Notes under the pieces: model-generated
What the model was told of the DNA's origin: nothing
Databases searched by the model: none
The model's input: the letters and a program-made list of their open reading frames with translations, nothing else
Source of the DNA: Mycolicibacterium peregrinum
Lineage (GTDB): Bacteria; Actinomycetota; Actinomycetes; Mycobacteriales; Mycobacteriaceae
Assembly (NCBI RefSeq): GCF_002102345.1
Contig: NZ_LQPP01000042.1
Location: 1 to 64,000, forward strand
Direction of reading: 5' to 3'
DNA: 64,000 bases
Shown here: positions 41,441 to 49,205 of the stretch, in pieces
Layout of the letters: every line of letters starts with the position of its first letter
Position numbering within the stretch: the first letter of the stretch is position 1
Made by a program: the position numbers and the translations under genes

Positions 41441-42625
41441 GTGGCTGCCTGGCTGACCCGCAACGTTCGGGTGCTGTCGGCGGTATCCTTTCTGCAGGAC
41501 GCTGCAAGCGAGCTTCTCTATCCGCTGCTGCCGATCTATCTGACGGTCGTGCTCGGCGCCCCACCCGCGGTGGTCGGCGCGGTGGAGGGCGCGGCCGAAG
41601 GCGCGGCCGCGATGACCAAGCTGGCCGCGGGCCCGCTCGGCGACCGCTACTCGAAGCGGCCCTTGATCGCCGCCGGCTACGGCATGGCTGCCCTGGGCAA
41701 GGTCATGGTCGCGGCGGCGAGTGCGTGGTCCGGTGTGCTTGCGGGCCGCGTGGTGGACCGGCTCGGCAAGGGGATCCGTGGTGCGCCACGGGATGCCCTG
41801 CTGGTCGTCGATGTCGACGACGCTGCCCGCGGCCGGGTGTTCGGGTTCCACCGGGCCATGGACACCATGGGCGCCGTCGTCGGTCCGCTGCTGGGGTTGG
41901 CCGGCTACGAACTGCTCGACCACCAGATCGCGCCACTGCTGTGGGTCGCGGTGGTGCCCGCGGTGCTCAGCGTCGCCCTGGTGTTCCTGGTGTCCGAAAA
42001 GGGGAGAGGGAAACGAACCGAGCCGCGCCCGCGGCGTCAGCCGGTCTTCGCCCGCGTGCGCGATCTACCCGGGCAGTACTGGCGGGTGACGGCCGTGCTG
42101 GTGGCGTTCGGCCTGGTGAATTTTCCCGACGCCCTGCTGTTGTTGCGGCTCAACGAGATCGGCTTTTCCGTCGTCGAGGTGATCCTGGCGTACGTCACCT
42201 ACAACGCGGTGTATGCCATCTCCAGTTTCCCGGCCGGGCTGCTGGCCGACCGGATCGGTCGGCTACCGGTGTTCGGCATCGGTCTGGTGTTCTTCGCGAT
42301 CGGCTATGCCGGGCTCGGACTGACCACCGATCCGCTGCTGGCCTGGCTGCTGATCGGGGCTTACGGCTTGTTCACCGGCTGCACCGACGGGGTCAGCAAG
42401 GCCTGGGTCTCCTCCCTGGTCGGCACCGACCTCCAGGGCAGCGCGCAGGGAGTGTTCCAGGGGCTCAGCGGTTTTGCCGTGCTGGGTGCCGGAGTGTGGG
42501 CCGGGCTGCTCTGGACCGTGGTTCCAGGTCAGCCCGGCCAGCTGCCACTGCTTATCTCCGGGATCTGCGGTGCGGTGTTCGCCGTCGGCTTGCTGGGCCG
42601 GTCGGCGGTTACCCGGCGGCGCTGA
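41441..42625 (+). CDS. MFS transporter
   Basis: A 394-residue transporter with about twelve helices. Motifs: FLQDAASELLYPLLPIYL in helix 1, GPLGDRYSKRPLIAAGYG (MFS motif A), GRVVDRLGKGIRGAPRDALL and SSFPAGLLADRIGRLPVFG in the second half. The RGAPRDALL block is shared with a bacterial MFS group often annotated as tetracycline-type or metal-associated exporters; substrate unknown. GTG is used as start because it lies clear of the KstR operator. Its 3' end overlaps the AurF-type gene by 17 bases. Confidence 0.86.
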   Translation: MAAWLTRNVRVLSAVSFLQDAASELLYPLLPIYLTVVLGAPPAVVGAVEGAAEGAAAMTKLAAGPLGDRYSKRPLIAAGYGMAALGKVMVAAASAWSGVLAGRVVDRLGKGIRGAPRDALLVVDVDDAARGRVFGFHRAMDTMGAVVGPLLGLAGYELLDHQIAPLLWVAVVPAVLSVALVFLVSEKGRGKRTEPRPRRQPVFARVRDLPGQYWRVTAVLVAFGLVNFPDALLLLRLNEIGFSVVEVILAYVTYNAVYAISSFPAGLLADRIGRLPVFGIGLVFFAIGYAGLGLTTDPLLAWLLIGAYGLFTGCTDGVSKAWVSSLVGTDLQGSAQGVFQGLSGFAVLGAGVWAGLLWTVVPGQPGQLPLLISGICGAVFAVGLLGRSAVTRRR

Positions 42626-43889
42626 CTCCGGCCTCGCCGGCGCCGTCCAGTTCGAAGGGCGGTTCACCAATGCCGGCAATTGAGTGCGTGCCCTGCGAGG
42701 TGCGTTCGGTGATGCGGGCATCGACGGTTCGGGCGCCGATGGTGAGCCGCACCGGCCCGGGAGCGACGGTGCTCGGGGCATCGAGAATCGTTCCCTGCCA
42801 GTGGTAGCGGCCGTCGATCGGATCCAGGTGGCCGATCAGCCGCACATGCACCCGGCGATCGCCGTCACCGGTGTCCAGGATGGCGAGCCCGTCGAATACC
42901 TCTTCGGTGATGCCCTCCTCGGAACCTGCGTCCGGTCCGGCCGGTCCGGTGAGGGCACGCGGGGCCTTCGCCGGCAGGAAGCCCGAGCGCCGCCACATCC
43001 GGCGCCCGATGCGGCCCATCAACCCGACCTCTTCGAGGAAGGCGGCCAGCGGGGCGAATCCGGAGATCTGCACTTCGCGGCGGTGTGCGCTGGCCCGAGC
43101 CATCCGGCGGGCGGCGCGGGCGTTCAGGCCCACGCGTGCGTACTGGACCTTGTTGGTGAACAGGTAGCGGAAGAAGAATCCGCCGACCCCGTTGAGGTTG
43201 GCCACCCACACGCGCTGGTACCAGCGCATCGAGGGGGTGCGCCCGCGCAGGCCGTCACGCGCGAACTGGATGTGGCGGGCTTCCTCGGTGACGTGAATGC
43301 GCATGAGGCGCTGCACCATCGGCTGCAACTCGGGGTCATCCATCATCTGCCGCTGCAGCGAGTCGAAGATCTCCTCGCCGATCAGCGCGGCCACCCACAG
43401 CACCGAGCCGCGGAAGAAGAACGGCAGAGAGTTGATGATCATGCGCTGGTACAGCCGTGGCCGCACCGGCTTGGCGCCGATCTTGTCGATGGCCTTGCCG
43501 AACATCACCATGTGCCGGGTCTCGTCGCCGAGTTCGGTGAGTTCGTAATGCGTGGAATTCGAGGTGGGATCCTGGTGCATCATCTTGCGCAGCAGCGCCT
43601 GGTTGAGGATGTTCTCGAACCAGATGCCCGCAGAGAGCGTGTTGGCCAGCTCTTCGCGTGACAGCTCGATCTGCTCTGCGCGGGACATGCTGTCCCACAA
43701 TGGGGTTCCGTACAGCGACACGATCCGCGGCGGCAGGAAGAACTTGTCCGGATCGATCGGCGCCTGCCAGTCGATGTCCACCACCGGCGCGTATGACTTG
43801 CGAACCGAACCCTTGAGCAGGCGTTCGGAGAACGCATCCCGCCGCGCAGCGTTGGCCGAGCCTCCGCCGGGTCTGACCGAAGTTGTCAC
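42609..43889 (-). CDS. AurF-type diiron oxygenase with C-terminal DUF4873 domain
   Basis: A 426-residue protein. Residues about 35-290 match the AurF (p-aminobenzoate N-oxygenase) family of ferritin-like diiron oxygenases, with ligand motifs WFENILNQALLRKMMHQ, YELTELGDETRHMVMFG and HVTEEARHIQFARDGL. Residues about 330-420 form a beta-rich domain like DUF4873 (HVRLIGHLDPIDGRYHWQG, ARTVDARITERTSQGTHSIAG). AurF proteins oxidise aryl-amines; the mycobacterial substrate is unknown. The start is GTG. Three GGTACC hexamers lie in the divergent region with cobF. Confidence 0.85.
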   Translation of the reverse strand: MTTSVRPGGGSANAARRDAFSERLLKGSVRKSYAPVVDIDWQAPIDPDKFFLPPRIVSLYGTPLWDSMSRAEQIELSREELANTLSAGIWFENILNQALLRKMMHQDPTSNSTHYELTELGDETRHMVMFGKAIDKIGAKPVRPRLYQRMIINSLPFFFRGSVLWVAALIGEEIFDSLQRQMMDDPELQPMVQRLMRIHVTEEARHIQFARDGLRGRTPSMRWYQRVWVANLNGVGGFFFRYLFTNKVQYARVGLNARAARRMARASAHRREVQISGFAPLAAFLEEVGLMGRIGRRMWRRSGFLPAKAPRALTGPAGPDAGSEEGITEEVFDGLAILDTGDGDRRVHVRLIGHLDPIDGRYHWQGTILDAPSTVAPGPVRLTIGARTVDARITERTSQGTHSIAGIGEPPFELDGAGEAGVSAAG

Positions 43890-43933
43890 CGTTGACGTTC
43901 CCTTCGTTTGTGGTCCCCCTCTTCCCGACGGTA

Positions 43934-43986
43934 GGTACCGACAATGCGTGATGTCAATACCCCGGGTACCGGATACTTGGGGTACC
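43934..43986. promoter_or_regulatory. Cluster of three GGTACC palindromes between the aurF-like gene and cobF
   Basis: GGTACC occurs at 43934-43939, 43965-43970 and 43981-43986; the last two sit in extended forms (CCCGGGTACCGG and GGGGTACCCGG) resembling the mntH operator core GGGTACCC. They may be binding sites of one regulator acting on both divergent genes. Inference only. Confidence 0.35.
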
Positions 43987-44013
43987 CGGTTCCGGTTCGG
44001 TTAACCTTCGACG

Positions 44014-44775
44014 GTGCGTCGCATCCATGTCATCGGTATCGGGGCCGGTGATCCGGACTTCGTCACCGCACAGGCCATTTCCGCGCTCAACGACACCCAG
44101 GTGTTCTTCGCGATGGACAAGGGTCCGCGCCGCGGCGCGGCCGACGATCTGGTCGCGGTACGCAAACAGATCTGCGACCGGTTCATCGAAAAACCCGATG
44201 GCTACCGCTTCGTCGAGCTGGTCGACCCGCCGCGCGCCGCGGCCGACGACGCGCCCGGCTACCGCCAGGTCGTGGCGGACTGGCATGCCGAGCGGGCCAG
44301 GATCTGGGCGGCGGCCATCGAATCCGAACTCGGGCCCGACGGCACCGGGGCCTTCCTGGCCTGGGGAGATCCGTCGCTGTACGACAGCACCCTGCGGATC
44401 CTGGAAAAAGTGGCCGAGTACCTGGACATCCAATACGACGTGGTCCCAGGGATCACCGCGATCCAGGTACTGACCGCGCGTCACCGCATTCCGCTCAACG
44501 ACGTCGGCGAACCGGTGCTGATCACCACCGGACGCCAGTTGCGTGAGCACGGGCTGAGCGGCAGCGCCGTGGTGATGCTCGACGCGGACTGTTCTTTTCA
44601 GCAGTGCCCGCCGCAGACCCGGATCTGGTGGGGTGCCTATCTGGGCACACCCGATGAGTTGCTCTACGCGGGAACGGTCGGGGAGATCGGCGACGAAATC
44701 GTTGCTGCGCGTACTGAAGCCAGAACCCGCCACGGCTGGATCATGGACACTTACCTGCTGCGCTCGGCAGACTAG
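44014..44775 (+). CDS. cobF: Precorrin-6A synthase (deacetylating) CobF
   Basis: A 253-residue SAM-dependent tetrapyrrole methylase: an N-terminal VIGIGAGDPDFVTAQA, FLAWGDPSLYDSTLRIL, VPGITAIQVLTARHRIPLNDVGEPVLITTGR and WWGAYLGTPDELLYAGTVGE. CobF methylates C-1 of precorrin-5 in aerobic cobalamin synthesis. No other cob gene is in the window, so it is unlinked from its pathway. As I recall, cobF is missing from M. tuberculosis complex genomes at the corresponding place but kept in M. canettii. The start is GTG. Confidence 0.93.
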   Translation: MRRIHVIGIGAGDPDFVTAQAISALNDTQVFFAMDKGPRRGAADDLVAVRKQICDRFIEKPDGYRFVELVDPPRAAADDAPGYRQVVADWHAERARIWAAAIESELGPDGTGAFLAWGDPSLYDSTLRILEKVAEYLDIQYDVVPGITAIQVLTARHRIPLNDVGEPVLITTGRQLREHGLSGSAVVMLDADCSFQQCPPQTRIWWGAYLGTPDELLYAGTVGEIGDEIVAARTEARTRHGWIMDTYLLRSAD

Positions 44776-44781
44776 ACCGCC

Positions 44782-45165
44782 ATGAGCTCATTTCTCCTGC
44801 GCGCCGCAATAACCGGATTCGCGCTCTGGGTGGTCACTCTCGTCGTGCCGGGGATCTACTTCATCGGCGGTGACTCGACCATCGCCAGGGTCGGCATCAT
44901 CTTCGTCGTCGCGGTGATCTTCGGTCTGGTCAACGCATTCGTCAAGCCGATCGTGCAGATCCTGTCGATCCCGCTCTACATCCTCACGCTCGGGCTGATC
45001 CACATCGTGATCAATGCGCTGATGCTGTGGATCACCTCGTGGATCACCGACAACACCACGGGTTGGGGTCTGCACATCGACCAGTTCTGGTGGACCGCCA
45101 TCTGGGCCGCGATCGTGCTGTCTCTGGTGAGCTGGCTACTGTCGTTCGTCAAGGCTCTCGCGTAA
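44782..45165 (+). CDS. Phage-holin-family (4TM) membrane protein
   Basis: A 127-residue protein with four hydrophobic helices (about residues 5-25, 37-56, 60-82, 104-124), including FVKPIVQILSIPLYILTLGLIHIVINALMLW, the signature of the Phage_holin_4_2 family (PF04020). These are chromosomal membrane proteins of unknown function, not true phage holins. It begins 6 bases after cobF. It overlaps the convergent FUSC gene by 30 bases. Confidence 0.85.
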   Translation: MSSFLLRAAITGFALWVVTLVVPGIYFIGGDSTIARVGIIFVVAVIFGLVNAFVKPIVQILSIPLYILTLGLIHIVINALMLWITSWITDNTTGWGLHIDQFWWTAIWAAIVLSLVSWLLSFVKALA

Positions 45166-46893
45166 GGCTTCGCGTAATGCTGTGGCCTGCTCGGTGAGCG
45201 CCGCCGCGGTGTCTGCCGCAGCCTCGGCGCCGGCCTCGGTCGCGCCGTCGTGCTCGGCACCCCAGCAGGCCGCCAGGGTACCGTAGGCGAGTTGTTCGGT
45301 GGCCACGACCGTCGGCCACATGCGTTCGGCGCCAAGGCGTTGCGCGGCCGAACCGCCGATGCCGGCGTCATATGCCGGGAGCAGCCCCATGGCCCGCAGT
45401 TGCAGATCGCGCCGCTCGGTGCGGGCCGCCGGGGTGGTGGCGTCGCCGGCGGCCAGGTGAGGCAGGGTCGCGGTGACCGCGTCGAGCGTGGCGTCGACGG
45501 CACTGCGCAGGCCGGTCGGATGGCGCAGACGCTGGGTCGCCCAATAGACCGCCAGGGCCACCGCGCAGCCGATCAGGGTGTCGCTACCGCGGGTCAGCAG
45601 CAGTTCGCCGAGGTTGTCGACGGGTTGACCGCCCGAGGCGATGGTGAGCGCGGCGGGGGTGATGAACACGACGGCCAGCGTGTAGTTGCGCATCACGTAC
45701 ATCTCGATGGTGAACTGCAACGCCCCGATCACCAGCGCCAGCCACAGGCCCTGTGGGTGCAAGGCGAGGATCGCCCCGGCCACACCGAGGCCGAGCCACG
45801 TGCCGAGCGTCCGTTCGACCCCGCGGGCCACGGTGCGTTGCCAGTCGAAGCCCTGGTGCAGCATCAGTACCGCGGCCGCCATCGCCCAGTAGGCGTGGGT
45901 CATCGTGAGCGCCTGCGAGATCAGCACCGCGATGACACCGGAGATCGCGACCGCGATGCCGACGCGCACCGCTAGTTGCAGTGACACCGAACCCGGCGTC
46001 ACTGCCCGGCCCAGTAACTGCACGACGCTGGGCCTGCCGAGTGGAATTCTCTCGGCGCCATGCTCATCGGTGATCGCGTCGGCGGGCACGGTGGCCAGAT
46101 GGCGGGCCAGGGCGGCACTGTCGACCGCCGGCGGCTGGCCCGAGTCCGCGGCCCGCATGGCCTCAGCGAACAGCACGTGCAGCCGGCGGTTGACTACCCG
46201 CAACCGATACAGCGCGTGGTCCGGTTTCGGTTGCACCGGTTGATAACTGACCAGCGTGACCCACGCGGTGTGCAGCAGGAGCGCCGCTTTATGTCTTGTC
46301 TCGGCGTCAGGGTTCTCGATGTAGGCCGCGACGGCGGCGCCGGCTGCGGCCACCGCGGCCTTCTCCGGTCCGCGGGGACGGACCAGCGCACCGCTCATGT
46401 GCACCAGCCAGGCGAACGCCCCACCCGCGAGGACCAGCGCCGCGTGATGAGCCGGGGTGAGGTGCAGGGTGGCCGGGGTGCCGGTGCCGGCCGCGCAGGC
46501 CAGCACCACCATGTAGGCACCGGGCGGTCCGACGCTCAGGGCATGGCAGACCAAGGTGGCCACCGCGGCGATCATCGTCACCGTGAGCACGCCCAGCCAG
46601 GGTGTCGACGAAGCCCAGTCCCCGAGCGCCACCGCGGCCGCGAAGCTGACCGCAACCACCGCCAGGAACCCACCCCGATTCAGGTAGGGGCGTCCGCTGC
46701 CGTACAGCGAGGTGAATCCGCCGATGGTGGCGATCAATCCGGCGGTGGTGTCACCGGCCAGCCAGCCCACCAGAACCGGTACCGCCATACAGATTCCGGC
46801 GCGCAGTGCGAACGGCCACCGACGCGGCACGCTGTTGATCACGAAGATGTGCCGCAGCGGGTTGGTCGCTCGGGGAGCAGGCCGATTGGACAT
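45136..46893 (-). CDS. FUSC-family membrane protein (aromatic acid exporter-like)
   Basis: A 585-residue protein with two blocks of about five to six membrane helices (residues about 30-175 and 310-450), each followed by a cytoplasmic helical region; the layout of FUSC/YccC proteins. Motif: WAMAAAVLMLHQGFDWQRTVARGVERTLGTWLGLGVAG. Relatives export aromatic acids or act in envelope stress. The ATG 40 bases from the divergent fpg-like gene is used. Confidence 0.85.
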   Translation of the reverse strand: MSNRPAPRATNPLRHIFVINSVPRRWPFALRAGICMAVPVLVGWLAGDTTAGLIATIGGFTSLYGSGRPYLNRGGFLAVVAVSFAAAVALGDWASSTPWLGVLTVTMIAAVATLVCHALSVGPPGAYMVVLACAAGTGTPATLHLTPAHHAALVLAGGAFAWLVHMSGALVRPRGPEKAAVAAAGAAVAAYIENPDAETRHKAALLLHTAWVTLVSYQPVQPKPDHALYRLRVVNRRLHVLFAEAMRAADSGQPPAVDSAALARHLATVPADAITDEHGAERIPLGRPSVVQLLGRAVTPGSVSLQLAVRVGIAVAISGVIAVLISQALTMTHAYWAMAAAVLMLHQGFDWQRTVARGVERTLGTWLGLGVAGAILALHPQGLWLALVIGALQFTIEMYVMRNYTLAVVFITPAALTIASGGQPVDNLGELLLTRGSDTLIGCAVALAVYWATQRLRHPTGLRSAVDATLDAVTATLPHLAAGDATTPAARTERRDLQLRAMGLLPAYDAGIGGSAAQRLGAERMWPTVVATEQLAYGTLAACWGAEHDGATEAGAEAAADTAAALTEQATALREALRESLDERQ

Positions 46894-46933
46894 GTCTACA
46901 GCATGCTCGGCGTTTCGCTGACACACTGGAGCC

Positions 46934-47821
46934 ATGCCTGAACTGCCCGAAGTCGAGGCGCTGGCCGATCATCTGCGCCGGTATGCGACGGACCGGGTGG
47001 TCACCCGGATAGACGTGGCGGCGTTGTCGGTGCTCAAGACGTTCGACCCGCCGACGACGGCGCTGCACGGCCAGACCGTGACCGGGGCGAACCGTTGGGG
47101 CAAGTACCTCGGTCTGGAAGTGGGCCCCTGGCATCTGATCACGCATCTGTCGCGGGCGGGCTGGCTGCGGTGGTCCGACAAGCTGTCGCCGACGCCGCTC
47201 AAGCCGTCGGGCAAGGGCCCGATCGCCCTGCGTGTGCATCTCGGAGCCGCCCCGGCGGCGACATCGAACGGGGGAGACGGGGACGGTTTCGACCTCACCG
47301 AGGCAGGCACCCAGAAGCGGTTGGCGGTCTGGATCGTCGGCGATCCTCTCGACGTGCCGCAGATCGCCTCGCTCGGGCCCGATGCGCTCTCGCTGGATTC
47401 AGCCGGGTTGGCCGAGGTGCTGGCCGGACAGAGCGGGCGGATCAAGACGGTGATCACCGATCAGAAGGTGATCGCCGGGATCGGCAACGCCTACAGCGAC
47501 GAGATCCTGCACGTGGCCAAGCTGTCGCCGTTCGCCACGGCGGGCAAGCTGACCGACGCCCAACTCGGTGCGTTGCACGACGCGATGATCTCGGTACTCA
47601 CGGATGCGGTGACGCGGTCGGTGGGGCAGCAGGCCGCGACGCTCAAGGGGGAGAAGCGCTCTGGCCTGCGCGTGCACGCCCGCACCGGGCTGCCGTGCCC
47701 GGTGTGCGGGGATACCGTCCGGGAGGTGTCGTTTGCCGACAAGTCGTTCCAGTACTGCCCGACGTGTCAGACCGGCGGCAAGGTGCTGGCCGACCGGCGG
47801 ATGTCACGACTGTTGAAGTAG
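46934..47821 (+). CDS. Fpg/Nei-family DNA glycosylase
   Basis: A 295-residue glycosylase. The catalytic N-terminal PELPEVEAL (Pro2, Glu3) is intact. The H2TH region is ITDQKVIAGIGNAYSDEILHVA, and a C-terminal zinc finger is formed by CPVCG and CPTC. It excises oxidised bases. It looks like the second, divergent mycobacterial Fpg-type protein (Rv0944-like), not the main MutM. GGAG lies 3 bases before the ATG. Confidence 0.92.
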   Translation: MPELPEVEALADHLRRYATDRVVTRIDVAALSVLKTFDPPTTALHGQTVTGANRWGKYLGLEVGPWHLITHLSRAGWLRWSDKLSPTPLKPSGKGPIALRVHLGAAPAATSNGGDGDGFDLTEAGTQKRLAVWIVGDPLDVPQIASLGPDALSLDSAGLAEVLAGQSGRIKTVITDQKVIAGIGNAYSDEILHVAKLSPFATAGKLTDAQLGALHDAMISVLTDAVTRSVGQQAATLKGEKRSGLRVHARTGLPCPVCGDTVREVSFADKSFQYCPTCQTGGKVLADRRMSRLLK

Positions 47822-47830
47822 ACCGCGTTT

Positions 47831-47857
47831 TTGACAGTTGTCTAACTCGGTTATCCT
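47831..47857 (+). promoter_or_regulatory. Leaderless promoter of the SDR gene
   Basis: TTGACA (47831-47836) and TATCCT (47852-47857, fits TAnnnT) are separated by 15 bases. The first transcribed base would be the A of the ATG at 47864. No ribosome site is seen. Confidence 0.55.
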
Positions 47858-47863
47858 GCAGCG

Positions 47864-48613
47864 ATGACCCGTCAGAAGATCCTCATCACCGGCGCCAGCT
47901 CTGGACTGGGCGCGGGCATGGCCCGGCAATTCGCGGCCAAGGGCCGGGACCTGGCGCTGTGTGCCCGTCGCACCGAGCGGCTCGACGAGCTCAAGGCCGA
48001 ACTGGCCGACCGGCATCCCTACGTCAAGGTGGCGGTGGCTGCGCTGGACGTCAACGACCACGAAGCCGTGCCCAGGGTGTTCGGCGAGTTGTCCGAGGAA
48101 CTCGGCGGGATCGACCGCGTGATCGTCAACGCGGGGATCGGCAAAGGCTGGCCGTTGGGCGAGGGCAAGCCGTGGGCCAACAAGGCCACCATCGAGACCA
48201 ACCTGATCGCCGGTCTGGTGCAGATCGAGACGGCGCTGGAGATGTTCAAGAAGTCCGGCAGCGGTCACCTCGTGTTGATCTCGTCGGTCCTGGGCAACAC
48301 CGGGGTGCCCGGTGGCAAGGCCGCTTACTGCGCGTCGAAGGCCGGCATGACCTCGCTGGGCGAGTCGCTGCGGGCCGAGTACGACAAGGGCCCGATCCGG
48401 GTGACCGTGATCGAACCCGGTTATATCGAGTCGGAGATGACCGCCAAGTCGGCGACCACGATGCTCATGGTCGACAACGAGACCGGCGTGCGCGCGATGG
48501 TCGAGGCCATCGAGAAGGAGAAGGGCCGGGCCGTGGTGCCGCGCTGGCCGTGGGCGCCGCTGACCCAGGTGATGAGGTTGCTGCCGCCGAAGTACACCAA
48601 GCGCTTCGCCTGA
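47864..48613 (+). CDS. Short-chain dehydrogenase/reductase (Rv0945-like)
   Basis: A 249-residue classical SDR with the cofactor motif TGASSGLG, NAGIGKG, the catalytic serine in LISSVLGN and YCASK. A C-terminal segment (PLTQVMRLLPPKYTKRFA) is typical of mycobacterial SDRs near pgi. Substrate unknown. Confidence 0.9.
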   Translation: MTRQKILITGASSGLGAGMARQFAAKGRDLALCARRTERLDELKAELADRHPYVKVAVAALDVNDHEAVPRVFGELSEELGGIDRVIVNAGIGKGWPLGEGKPWANKATIETNLIAGLVQIETALEMFKKSGSGHLVLISSVLGNTGVPGGKAAYCASKAGMTSLGESLRAEYDKGPIRVTVIEPGYIESEMTAKSATTMLMVDNETGVRAMVEAIEKEKGRAVVPRWPWAPLTQVMRLLPPKYTKRFA

Positions 48614-48618
48614 TTTCT

Positions 48619-48688
48619 GGGTCGGCGCGGGCCGGTCAGGTCAGTAGATCGCCGAGGCTGTAACCAGGGACAAAAAGCGCGCCGACCC
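48619..48688 (+). other. Structured leader or terminator: long-range inverted repeat
   Basis: GGGTCGGCGCG (48619-48629) is perfectly complementary to CGCGCCGACCC (48678-48688). A nested pair GGGACA/TGTCCC competes for the same right arm. The region lies between the SDR stop and the secreted Gly-rich protein, 80 bases before the latter's ATG. It may be an attenuator or a terminator; no T-tract is present and it does not match any riboswitch I can recall. Confidence 0.4.
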
Positions 48689-48767
48689 TGTCCCTCACTA
48701 CAGTCTCGGTGGCATAAACCGCGGCCCCGGGGTTTCAGCACGGGGTGGACCTGGGTAGCCCACCGTC

Positions 48768-49184
48768 ATGACCTCAAGACTGATTGCCTCGATGTTCTTT
48801 GCAGGCGCTGCGGCTGGGGCGGTGGCATTCGCCCCGGTTGCCATCGCTGATCCTCCGCCGCCGCCCCCGTGTACGAATGCCGACGGGACGCCGTGCGCCG
48901 ACATCGGCACCGCCGGCCCCGGTGGCGCCAGCGGCCAGATTCCTGGTGGCCCCGGTGGCACCGCAGGCCCGGGTGGCGCCAGCGGCTCGATTCCGTACGG
49001 CCCCGGCGGCTCGGCGGGTCCCGGTGGCGCGACGGGTGAGATCCCCTACGGCCCCGGTGGCACCGCAGGCCCCGGTGGGGCGAGCGGCCAGATTCCTTAC
49101 GGGCCCGGCGGCTCCGCGGGGCCTGGCGGCGCCAGCGGCTGTATCCCGAATGTGGGCTGCGCGACGGTCCCGGGGATGCCTTAA
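48768..49184 (+). CDS. Secreted glycine/proline repeat (collagen-like) protein
   Basis: A 138-residue precursor: a signal peptide to about residue 27 (ending IADPP), a proline run, and five tandem 17-residue units of the form GG(S/T)AGPGGA(S/T)GxIPYGP, ending in a cysteine-containing tail (GCIPNVGCATVPGMP). One Cys pair flanks the repeats on each side. The regular repeat suggests an extended, surface or extracellular protein. Function unknown. Confidence 0.85.
   Translation: MTSRLIASMFFAGAAAGAVAFAPVAIADPPPPPPCTNADGTPCADIGTAGPGGASGQIPGGPGGTAGPGGASGSIPYGPGGSAGPGGATGEIPYGPGGTAGPGGASGQIPYGPGGSAGPGGASGCIPNVGCATVPGMP
48912..49140 (+). repeat. Five 51-base tandem repeats in the Gly-rich gene
   Basis: Each unit encodes GG(S/T)AGPGGA(S/T)G(Q/S/E)IPYGP with small changes; the first has GGP for YGP and the last ends IPNVG. 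A repeat of this length is prone to copy-number change between strains. Confidence 0.8.
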
Positions 49185-49205
49185 CGGCTTTGGCCGGGGA
49201 TGCTC

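Noticed and set aside
44782..45165. Prophage remnant suggested by the holin-like name
   Set aside because: The 4TM phage-holin family is widespread on bacterial chromosomes; there are no other phage genes here.
48619..48767. A c-di-AMP (ydaO) riboswitch before the secreted repeat protein
   Set aside because: The conserved ydaO core sequences were not found, although the region is structured.
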